Of a stretch of DNA of 64,000 nucleotides, positions 27,011-34,000 are shown one piece after another (the stretch's first letter is position 1; every line of letters begins with the position of its first letter). The notes under the pieces are model-generated. The model did not search any database, was not told where the DNA came from, and saw only the letters and a program-made list of their open reading frames with translations. Position numbers and translations under genes: made by a program. The DNA is from Azospirillum oryzae (lineage in GTDB: Bacteria > Pseudomonadota > Alphaproteobacteria > Azospirillales > Azospirillaceae): positions 370,001-434,000 of the forward strand of contig NZ_FXAK01000001.1 of NCBI RefSeq assembly GCF_900177515.1, read 5' to 3'.

Positions 27011-27259
27011 ATGCACGTCAAAGTCCTTGGGCCGGATTGCGCCCGCTGCAAACGCCTGGAGGAACTGACACGGGAGGCGGCGCAGGAGGCCGGCATCCCC
27101 GTCGAGATCGAGCACCTCACCGACCCGACCCGTTTCATCGACTACTCGGTCATCACCACGCCGGGCCTCGTTGTCGAGGAGCAGGTCAAGATGTCCGGCC
27201 GGCTGCCGCGCCGGGAAGAGATCGTGGCGTGGCTGAAGGAAGCCGCCGGCGGGCAATAA
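27011..27259 (+). CDS. Small thioredoxin-fold (redox-active disulfide) protein
   Basis: An 82-residue protein with the CxxC motif GPDCARCKRLEE near residue 8 and a cis-proline loop at VITTPGLVV. This is the short TIGR00412-type thioredoxin, which lacks a signal peptide and so acts in the cytoplasm. It lies 52 bases after the permease with its own AAGGAGG-like site, so the two are probably co-transcribed. It may reduce the permease cysteines or its substrate. Confidence 0.85.
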   Translation: MHVKVLGPDCARCKRLEELTREAAQEAGIPVEIEHLTDPTRFIDYSVITTPGLVVEEQVKMSGRLPRREEIVAWLKEAAGGQ

Positions 27260-27269
27260 GGAAGTCCAA

Positions 27270-27306
27270 CGCCGAAGCCCTCCGGATTGCCGTTTCGGAA
27301 TCCGCC
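27270..27306. repeat. Dispersed 37-base repeat, copy 2
   Basis: Second, direct copy of the element at 25322-25358, with about six mismatches. It lies immediately after the thioredoxin stop codon. Confidence 0.5.
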
Positions 27307-27321
27307 ATCGGTGTCGTGGAC

Positions 27322-27381
27322 GGCCGATGGCGGGACCGGCTTGGGTGTTGAGGCCGATGGCGGGACCGGCTTGGGTGTTGA
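27322..27381. repeat. Perfect tandem repeat, 2 x 30 bases
   Basis: Two exact head-to-tail copies of a 30-base unit that begins GGCCGATGGCGGGACCGGCT. The unit is a multiple of three, but no convincing gene spans it. It lies in the gap between the thioredoxin and DUF1330 genes. Confidence 0.9.
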
Positions 27382-27492
27382 GGAGGACGATGCCGGCAGC
27401 CTGCCGCTGCACCCTGGTCGACCACGCCGGCTACAAACAAATTCCCGACGTCCGCCGGAACCGGTTCGCTGGACACGGGTTCACGCAGAGTG

Positions 27493-27807
27493 TCACCCGG
27501 CCTGTTCGGAGGGTGATGGCTCCAGGCCTTCGACGAGCACCAGATGGAAGTCGGCTGCGCCCTCGCGATGGCGCCGCGCGTCCTGGTATTCAGGCGACTG
27601 ATAGCAAGCCTGCGCAGCCTCCATTGAATCAAACTCAATGATGACGCCGCGGGGCCGCTCGACGCCTTCCAGCCAGTGCAGCCGGCCGCCACGGGCCAGC
27701 GCCCGGCCGCCGTGCTTGGCGAAGGCGTCTCCCGCGCCCTTGGCGTAGAGCGCGTAGCGATCGGGGTCGTGAACCTGGACCTGGGCGACCCAGTAGGTCT
27801 TGGGCAT
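27493..27807 (-). CDS. DUF1330 family protein
   Basis: A 104-residue protein starting MPKTYWVAQVQVHDPDRYALY, a typical DUF1330 opening. It continues with RGGRLHWLEG, VIIEFDSMEAAQACYQSPEYQ and then AADFHLVLVEG, which together define a dimeric ferredoxin-like (ABM-type) fold. Members sit in many catabolic operons with no settled function. It lies 67 bases downstream of the MFS gene and is probably co-transcribed with it. Confidence 0.87.
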   Translation of the reverse strand: MPKTYWVAQVQVHDPDRYALYAKGAGDAFAKHGGRALARGGRLHWLEGVERPRGVIIEFDSMEAAQACYQSPEYQDARRHREGAADFHLVLVEGLEPSPSEQAG

Positions 27808-27874
27808 GTGATGTTTCCGCCTCAAAAGGGGTTCCGTCGACGCCGGCCCGAAGGCCGGTGTCACGCGGGGGGAC

Positions 27875-29137
27875 TCACGCCTCGGCAGCGCTGGTCCGGG
27901 TTCCGTTGTCCAGGGCTCCGTTGCCGGCATGGGCCGATTGCGCAGTCTTGGCGACCAGCGTTTCCGGCATGAAGAACAGGATGACCACGCCCATGAAGAA
28001 GATGACGGAGCAGGCACCGATGCCGAAGCCCAGGCCGTAGGTCTTGGCCATGGCCCCGATGGTCACCGGGGTGACCACCGCACCGATGCCGCGCCCGATG
28101 TTGAAGGCGAAGCCGCTGCCCATGGCGCGGATGTGCACGGGAAACAGTTCCGCGAAGTAGGAGCCGAACAGGCCGAACACGCCGCCGAAGCTGAGCCCCA
28201 TGATCGGGCTGATCCAGAACAGCAGGATGCCGTCGGGGATGAGCACGTAGAGCGGCACGATGATCGAGTCGGCGAGGAAGGCCAGCATCAGCGCCTTGCG
28301 CCGGCCGATCCGGTCGGCCAGGGCGGCGAACAGGAAATAGCCGAGGAACGCGCCGGTGAAGATGACGATGCTGAACACGCTCATGTATTCGATGCTGAGG
28401 CCGCGCACCGTCACCAGATAGGTCGGGATCCATGCGCTGACGCCCCAGAAGCCACCCATCTGGCACGCGGCGGCGATGGTGGCGCCGATGGTCAGGCTGG
28501 CGACGCCGGGTTGGAAGAGCTGGCCCAGGTTGATGCGGGGCTTGTCCTGGCGGACCATGGGCTTCTCATCGGCCGGCACCACCACCCAGAACAGCAGGCC
28601 GACCACGATGGCGGTGCCGGTCAGGGCGAAGAGCATGCGCCAGCCGACCTCGGTCAGCAGGAAGCGGCCCATGACCGAGGCCAGGATGCCGCCCAGCGCG
28701 AAGGTGCTGAGCATGAAGCCGGCGGCGCGCGCCCGGTATTTGGGCGCCCAATGGTCGGCGATCAGGGCGACGATCGGTCCCCACAGCCCGCCCATGCCGA
28801 TGCCCTGGAGGAAGCGCAGGACCATCAGCTGTTCCCAGGAGGTGCACCAGTAGACCGCCAGGGTGAACACGCCGAATTCGATCAGCGAGATCACCGCCGC
28901 GTTCTTGCGGCCGAAATTCTCGGCGATCCAGCCGAACAGCACGCCGCCCAGCGCCGTGCCGACCATGGTGGCCGAGGCGAGAAGGCCGGCGTCGGTCAGG
29001 GAGATGTTCAGGGACGCAATGATGACGGGCATGCAGATCGCCAGGATCTGCAAGTCCAGGCTATCATAGAGATAGGCCAGGAACGTCATGATCAGGACTT
29101 TCCAGCGGTGCTGGCTGCCACTCGCGCTTGCATGCAT
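27875..29137 (-). CDS. MFS transporter, aromatic acid:H+ symporter-like
   Basis: A 420-residue transporter with 12 predicted helices. The AAHS-type signature between helices 2 and 3 is GWIAENFGRKNA, preceded by DSLDLQILAICMPVI, and a second copy of the loop motif is ALADRIGRRKA. The ATG at 29137 follows GGGAGGT; a longer frame to 29182 adds 15 unlikely residues. It reads away from the TetR gene, and a putative TetR operator lies in between. It probably imports the compound that the molybdenum hydroxylase operon degrades. Confidence 0.87.
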   Translation of the reverse strand: MHASASGSQHRWKVLIMTFLAYLYDSLDLQILAICMPVIIASLNISLTDAGLLASATMVGTALGGVLFGWIAENFGRKNAAVISLIEFGVFTLAVYWCTSWEQLMVLRFLQGIGMGGLWGPIVALIADHWAPKYRARAAGFMLSTFALGGILASVMGRFLLTEVGWRMLFALTGTAIVVGLLFWVVVPADEKPMVRQDKPRINLGQLFQPGVASLTIGATIAAACQMGGFWGVSAWIPTYLVTVRGLSIEYMSVFSIVIFTGAFLGYFLFAALADRIGRRKALMLAFLADSIIVPLYVLIPDGILLFWISPIMGLSFGGVFGLFGSYFAELFPVHIRAMGSGFAFNIGRGIGAVVTPVTIGAMAKTYGLGFGIGACSVIFFMGVVILFFMPETLVAKTAQSAHAGNGALDNGTRTSAAEA

Positions 29138-29484
29138 GTGCGGACCTCCCGTATCTGATGCGGCTTTGGTTTTTTTGAGCAACGTTCACCCGACCCGCGA
29201 TGCGGCGCGCCCACGACCGGGGGTGCCCATCAGCGGGATTCCCACCAGCCGGTGGGTTGACGTTCATGCACTGGAAGCGGAGAATTGACGATCCGCTTTT
29301 GACCAACTGGTAAATTGTTAGGATGGCCCCGGCAGCCTGTCAATAACGATGTGTGGGCCAACGAATGGAATGTTGGGGCCTGACTGTTGGGGCCGCCCCA
29401 CGGCGGCGGCCGCAAGGTAGGGTTTGACGCCACCGGCGTCATCGCCTAAGCAGGACCATCCGCTCACAACCACGCCGGGCCCTC
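29138..29484. promoter_or_regulatory. Divergent MFS/TetR promoter region
   Basis: A 347-base gap between the MFS and TetR genes. It contains a TTGACCA-containing inverted repeat at 29299-29316 (separate entry). No gene is seen. Confidence 0.5.
29299..29316. promoter_or_regulatory. Putative TetR operator 1
   Basis: TTGACCAACTGGTAAATT, with the core inverted repeat ACCA-NN-TGGT. Related sites recur twice upstream of the coxG-like gene. It lies between the divergent MFS and TetR genes. Confidence 0.6.
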
Positions 29485-30183
29485 GTGTCGCCCTCCTCGC
29501 CGCCCTCCTCCAAGACTCCCGCCGACGCCCCCCGCACCGCCGCACCGCGCCGGCGCCAGCGCCTGTCGACCGAGGAGCGGGAGCGCCAGATCATCGAGGG
29601 CGCCATCCAGTTCTTTTCCGAACATGGATTGGCCGGACAGATGCGGGAACTGGCGACGACGATCGGCGTCAGCCATCCGTTGGTGTTCCACTACTTCCCC
29701 AGCAAGAAGGCGCTGATCGAGCGGGTCTACGCCGAGGTCTATCTCGGGCGCTGGAAGCCGGAATGGGAGCATCGGGTCAAGGACCGCAGCGAACCGTTCG
29801 AGGAGCGGGTGACGCGGGTCTACATCGACTACGCCCGCACCATCCTGACCAAGGAGTGGGTGCGCATCCTGATCCATTCCGCCCTGGCCGACGGCTACAT
29901 CAACGACAACTACCTGACCCTGGTCGGCGAACGGCTGCTGCGGCCGATCATCGGCGAAACCCGCATCGAACTCGGCCTCGACGACGACCGCGAGCCGACC
30001 GAGGCAGAGAACGAGCTGATCTGGGGCCTGCACGGCGGCATCTTCTACATCGGCGTGCGCCATTGGATCTACGGGCACAAATTCCCGGAGAACCTGCCCC
30101 AGGTCGTCACCGACCGGGTGCGGGCCTTCGTGCTTGCCGCCCGCGAGATCTTCCCGCGCGAAGCCGGCAAGCCGGCCGGCTGA
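29485..30183 (+). CDS. TetR-family transcriptional regulator
   Basis: A 232-residue regulator. After a proline/alanine-rich leader of about 28 residues comes a TetR helix-turn-helix, with IIEGAIQFFSEHGLAGQMRELATTIGVS in pieces and HPLVFHYFPSKKALIERVY. The C-terminal ligand domain is all helical. The GTG at 29485 has a poor ribosome-binding site, and a start nearer the helix-turn-helix is possible. It probably represses the MFS gene and the coxG-mmsA-hydroxylase operon through the three inverted repeats described here. Confidence 0.85.
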   Translation: MSPSSPPSSKTPADAPRTAAPRRRQRLSTEERERQIIEGAIQFFSEHGLAGQMRELATTIGVSHPLVFHYFPSKKALIERVYAEVYLGRWKPEWEHRVKDRSEPFEERVTRVYIDYARTILTKEWVRILIHSALADGYINDNYLTLVGERLLRPIIGETRIELGLDDDREPTEAENELIWGLHGGIFYIGVRHWIYGHKFPENLPQVVTDRVRAFVLAAREIFPREAGKPAG

Positions 30184-30289
30184 CCGCCCTCCCCGTCCTT
30201 CAGTCCTGACCGTTCCAGCGCCGGCGGCGCGGCCTGCCGGGCCGCAAGCCGGTAAAACCCGCCTGGGCGACCGCACGCGCGATTGATTA

Positions 30290-30307
30290 TTGACCAAGCG
30301 GAAAATA
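30290..30307. promoter_or_regulatory. Putative TetR operator 2
   Basis: TTGACCAAGCGGAAAATA, an imperfect version of the TTGACCA-NN-TGGTAAA site. It starts exactly 30 bases before operator 3, about three helical turns, so the two could be bound cooperatively. Confidence 0.5.
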
Positions 30308-30319
30308 GCTTGACCCGTA

Positions 30320-30337
30320 TTGACCACGTGGTAAATA
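30320..30337. promoter_or_regulatory. Putative TetR operator 3
   Basis: TTGACCACGTGGTAAATA, containing the perfect palindrome ACCACGTGGT. It lies 48 bases upstream of the coxG-like start, where a bound repressor would block transcription. Confidence 0.6.
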
Positions 30338-30384
30338 CTGCCCGGCAAGCAAGGGCACCCGCCCCATAAGATCGGAGGAAGCCA

Positions 30385-31056
30385 GTGGAACTCACCGGCG
30401 AACAGAGGATTGCCGCGCCGCGCCTGCGCGTGTGGGAATCGCTGAACGACCCGCAGGTCCTGAAGCACTGCATTCCAGGGTGCGAGGATGTCATCCGCCA
30501 CAGCGACACCGCGTTCGAGGCCAGGGTGCTGACCAAGGTCGGCCCGCTTCGCGCTCGCTTCTCCGGACAGGTGGAGATGTGCGACATCGACGCCCCGGCG
30601 GGCTGCACCCTCCGGTTCGAGGGCGGCGCCGGGTCGGTCGGCATGGCGCGCGGCCAGTCGCGGGTGACGCTGGAGGAGGCGCCGGACGGCACCCTGCTGC
30701 GCTACACCGCGGAGGCCGCCATCGGCGGCAAGCTGAGCCAGATCGGCGGCCGGCTGATCGACGCCTCGGCCCGCAAGATGGCCGACGATTTCTTCCGCGC
30801 CTTCAACGACCGCCTCACCGGTCCGGCCGACGCTGCCGCCGACGGAACGCCCGCCGCACCCGCCGACATCCAGAGCCAGCCCCAGAACCAACCCCTGCCC
30901 CAGCCCGGCCTCCGGGCCGATGCGCCGCGGCGGCCGGCGGCGCCCGCCGCCGCGCCGGTCCATACCGGCGGCTGGGGCGGCGAGTTCCAGCGCTTCTTCT
31001 GGCTGGCCACCGGCGCGGTGCTGGGCGGCGTCATCGGCTACCTCATCCACATCTGA
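30385..31056 (+). CDS. CoxG-like SRPBCC protein with C-terminal membrane anchor
   Basis: A 223-residue protein. Residues 1-150 form the CoxG (CO dehydrogenase subunit G) SRPBCC domain, with WESLNDPQVLKHCIPGCEDV and GRLIDASARKMADDFF. A proline- and glutamine-rich linker follows, then a hydrophobic segment FFWLATGAVLGGVIGYLIHI at the extreme end. CoxG-type proteins recruit or mature molybdenum hydroxylases at the membrane. The GTG start follows GGAGGAA. It leads the operon that ends in the three hydroxylase subunits. Confidence 0.85.
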   Translation: MELTGEQRIAAPRLRVWESLNDPQVLKHCIPGCEDVIRHSDTAFEARVLTKVGPLRARFSGQVEMCDIDAPAGCTLRFEGGAGSVGMARGQSRVTLEEAPDGTLLRYTAEAAIGGKLSQIGGRLIDASARKMADDFFRAFNDRLTGPADAAADGTPAAPADIQSQPQNQPLPQPGLRADAPRRPAAPAAAPVHTGGWGGEFQRFFWLATGAVLGGVIGYLIHI

Positions 31057-31119
31057 CACGCCCACATCGGGCCCTTACTGCGGGCCCTTACCGATCGCTC
31101 GACGCGAAAAGGAACGACG

Positions 31120-32619
31120 ATGACCATCCATGACGCCGTGCCCCACTGGATCGGTGGCAGCGAACATCGCGGCACCGGCGACCGCCGGGGCGACGTCTTC
31201 AACCCGGCCACCGGCGAGGTCGTGCGCACCGTCGGCTTCGCCGACGCCGCCGACGTCGATGCCGCCGTCGCCGCGGCCAAGCGGGCCCTGCCGGGCTGGC
31301 GCGCGACGACGCCGCTGCGCCGGTCGCGCATCCTGCAGGCCTATCTGACGCTGCTGCGCGAGAACGAGCGCGAGCTGGCCGCAGTGGCCTCGCAGGAGCA
31401 TGGCAAGACGCTGGACGACGCGCTTGGCTCGGTCCGCCGCGGCATCGAGGTGGCGGAGTTCGCCTGCGGCATCCCCCACCTGCTGAAGGGCGAGCACGCC
31501 GGCGTCGGCACCGGCATCAACGCCTATTCCCTGCGCCAGCCGGTCGGCGTCTGCGTCGGCATCACGCCGTTCAACTTCCCGGTCATGGTGCCCATGTGGA
31601 TGTTTCCCATGGCCATCGCCTGCGGCAACACCTTCGTGCTGAAGCCGTCCGAAAAGGTGCCGACCTGCAGCGTGATGCTGGCGCGGCTGTTCGCCCAGGC
31701 CGGCCTGCCCGACGGCGTGCTGAACGTGGTCCATGGCGACAAGGCGGCGGTCGACGCCCTGCTGGAGCACCCCGACGTGGCGGCCGTGTCCTTCGTCGGC
31801 TCCACCCCGATCGCGCGCAGCATCTACGAGACCTGCGCCCGCAACGGCAAGCGCGTGCAGGCGCTGGGCGGCGCCAAGAACCACGCCGTCGTCATGCCCG
31901 ACGCCGACCTGGACTTCACCACCGAGGCGCTGATCGGCGCCGCCTTCGGCTCGGCCGGCGAACGCTGCATGGCGATCTCGGTGGCGGTGGCGGTGGGCGA
32001 CGTCGCCGACGCCCTGGTCGAGCGGCTGGCCACCCGCGCCCGCGCGCTGAAGACCGGCCCCGGCATCGAGCCCGGAATCGACATGGGACCGCTGATCACC
32101 GGCGCGCACCGCGACAAGGTGAGCGGCTACGTCGACGCCGGCGAGCGCGAGGGCGCCGCCCTGGTGGTGGACGGCCGCACCGTCGAGGTCTCCGGCGGCG
32201 AGCGGGGCTTCTTCGTCGGGCCGACGCTGTTCGACAAGGTCGACCCGTCGATGAGCATCTACCGCGACGAGATCTTCGGCCCGGTGCTGTCGGTGGTGCG
32301 GGTGGAGACGCTGGAGGCGGCGATCGCGCTGATCAACGGCAACGCCTTCGCCAACGGCACGGCGATCTTCACCGGCTCCGGCGCCGCCGCCCAGCTGTTC
32401 GAGGAAACCGTCGAGGTCGGCATGGTCGGCATCAACGTGCCGATCCCGGTGCCGATGGCCTTCTTCTCGTTCGGCGGCTGGAAGAACTCGCTGTTCGGCG
32501 ACCTGCACGTCCACGGCACCGAGGGCATCAAGTTCTACACCCGGACCAAGGCGGTGACCGCGCGGTGGCGGGTCGGCAACGCCACCGCCCCCACCCTCGT
32601 GATGCCCACCCTGGGCTGA
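31120..32619 (+). CDS. mmsA: CoA-acylating methylmalonate-semialdehyde dehydrogenase-type enzyme
   Basis: A 499-residue aldehyde dehydrogenase of the MmsA/IolA group. It has TPFNFPVMVPMWMFPMAIA, KPSEKVP, the catalytic cysteine in GSAGERCMAISV and IPVPMAFFSFGGWK near the end. The family oxidises methylmalonate or malonate semialdehyde to propionyl- or acetyl-CoA with loss of CO2. Here it may handle an aldehyde formed from the molybdenum hydroxylase product, so the exact substrate is uncertain. It lies between the coxG-like and hydroxylase genes in one operon. Confidence 0.88.
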   Translation: MTIHDAVPHWIGGSEHRGTGDRRGDVFNPATGEVVRTVGFADAADVDAAVAAAKRALPGWRATTPLRRSRILQAYLTLLRENERELAAVASQEHGKTLDDALGSVRRGIEVAEFACGIPHLLKGEHAGVGTGINAYSLRQPVGVCVGITPFNFPVMVPMWMFPMAIACGNTFVLKPSEKVPTCSVMLARLFAQAGLPDGVLNVVHGDKAAVDALLEHPDVAAVSFVGSTPIARSIYETCARNGKRVQALGGAKNHAVVMPDADLDFTTEALIGAAFGSAGERCMAISVAVAVGDVADALVERLATRARALKTGPGIEPGIDMGPLITGAHRDKVSGYVDAGEREGAALVVDGRTVEVSGGERGFFVGPTLFDKVDPSMSIYRDEIFGPVLSVVRVETLEAAIALINGNAFANGTAIFTGSGAAAQLFEETVEVGMVGINVPIPVPMAFFSFGGWKNSLFGDLHVHGTEGIKFYTRTKAVTARWRVGNATAPTLVMPTLG

Positions 32620-32636
32620 ACAGGAGACCAACGGCC

Positions 32637-33506
32637 ATGAAGGCGCCCCCCTTCGCATACCGGCGCGTCGACAGCGTCGCCGCCGCCGCCGCCCTGCTGC
32701 GCGAGCACGGCGACGAGGCCCGGCTGATCGCAGGGGGGCAGACCTTGCTGGCCACCCTCGGGATGCGGCTGTCCGAACCGTCGCTGCTGATCGACATCCG
32801 CGGCATCACCGAGATGCAGGGCATCGCGGTGGCCGACGGGCATCTGCGCATCGGGGCGCTCGCCCGCCATGTCGATGTCGAGCGTTCCGCCCTGGTCGCC
32901 CGGCATCTGCCGCTGCTGTCGCTGGCGGCCCCCCACATCGCCCACGCCGCCATCCGCAACCGCGGCACCTTCGGCGGGTCCATCGCCTTCGCCGATCCGG
33001 CGGCGGAATGGCCGGCCTGCACCGTGGCGGCCGACGGCGCGCTTACCTTGAGCGACGGCACCCGCAGCCGGACGGTGGCGGCGACCGACTTCTTCCTCGG
33101 CCTGTACCAGACGGCGCTGCGCCCGGACGAACTCATCACCGCCGTGCAATTCCCCCTGCCCGGCCCGCAGCGCCGCTTTGCCTTCACCGAGCTGGCCCGC
33201 CGCCACGGCGACTACGCCACGGTCGGGGTGGCGCTGGCCGGCGACGTGACGGACGGACGGCTGGACAACCCGCGGATCGTCTATTTCGGTATCGGCGGCA
33301 CGCCGGTGCGGGCGCGGGCGGCGGAAGCGGCGCTGGCCGGCGGCCGGGCCGAGCCTGCGGCGCTGGACCGGGCGGTGGCCGAACTGGGCGGCGAGCTGGC
33401 CCCGGCCGGCGATCTCTACGCCGCCGCCGCGACCAAGCTCCACCTCGCCGGCGTGCTGCTGCGCCGCGGCATCCAGTCTCTCATGGCGGAGGACGTACAA
33501 TCGTGA
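32637..33506 (+). CDS. Molybdenum hydroxylase FAD subunit (xanthine dehydrogenase family)
   Basis: A 289-residue medium subunit. The FAD motifs are LIAGGQTLLATLGMRL near residue 30 and IRNRGTFGGSIAFADPAAEWP near residue 105, both typical of CoxM/NdhF-type proteins. An AGGAGA site precedes the ATG at 32637. Its stop overlaps the GTG of the iron-sulfur subunit by four bases. It should carry electrons from the iron-sulfur clusters to an acceptor. Confidence 0.92.
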   Translation: MKAPPFAYRRVDSVAAAAALLREHGDEARLIAGGQTLLATLGMRLSEPSLLIDIRGITEMQGIAVADGHLRIGALARHVDVERSALVARHLPLLSLAAPHIAHAAIRNRGTFGGSIAFADPAAEWPACTVAADGALTLSDGTRSRTVAATDFFLGLYQTALRPDELITAVQFPLPGPQRRFAFTELARRHGDYATVGVALAGDVTDGRLDNPRIVYFGIGGTPVRARAAEAALAGGRAEPAALDRAVAELGGELAPAGDLYAAAATKLHLAGVLLRRGIQSLMAEDVQS

Positions 33507-34000
33507 CCGACAGGATCCTGGTCAACATCACCGTCAACGGCATGGTGTACGAGCGCTGGATCGAACCGCGCCTGCATCTCGGCGACTTCCTGCGCGAGGA
33601 ACTGGGGCTGAAGGGCACCCATCTCGGCTGCGAGCACGGGGTGTGCGGCGCCTGCACCGTGGTGGTCGACGACGAGATCGTGCGCTCCTGCCTGACGCTG
33701 GCGGTCCAGGCCGACGGCGCCATGGTGGAGACCATCGAGGGCAAGTCCGAAAGCGGCGCGATCCGCGACCTGCAGGACGCCTTCCTGGAGCGCAACGCCC
33801 TGCAATGCGGCTTCTGCACGGCGGGGCTGCTGCTGACCGCCGACGCCCTGCTGCAGGCCGAGCCCGAGGCCGACCGCGCCCGCATCCGCGAGCATATTTC
33901 CGGCAACTACTGCCGCTGCACCGGCTACCACGCCGTCGTCGACGCCATCGAAACCGTGGGCGAGCGCCGCCGGGCCGGCGCAAGGGGAGCACAGCCATGA
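33503..34000 (+). CDS. Molybdenum hydroxylase [2Fe-2S] subunit
   Basis: A 165-residue small subunit. The plant-type ferredoxin cluster ligands lie in GCEHGVCGACTVVVDD followed by RSC, and the second cluster in QCGFCTAG and NYCRCTGY. It begins at a GTG inside the FAD-subunit stop and ends in a four-base overlap with the large subunit, so all three are translated together. It passes electrons from the molybdenum centre to FAD. Confidence 0.95.
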   Translation: MTDRILVNITVNGMVYERWIEPRLHLGDFLREELGLKGTHLGCEHGVCGACTVVVDDEIVRSCLTLAVQADGAMVETIEGKSESGAIRDLQDAFLERNALQCGFCTAGLLLTADALLQAEPEADRARIREHISGNYCRCTGYHAVVDAIETVGERRRAGARGAQP

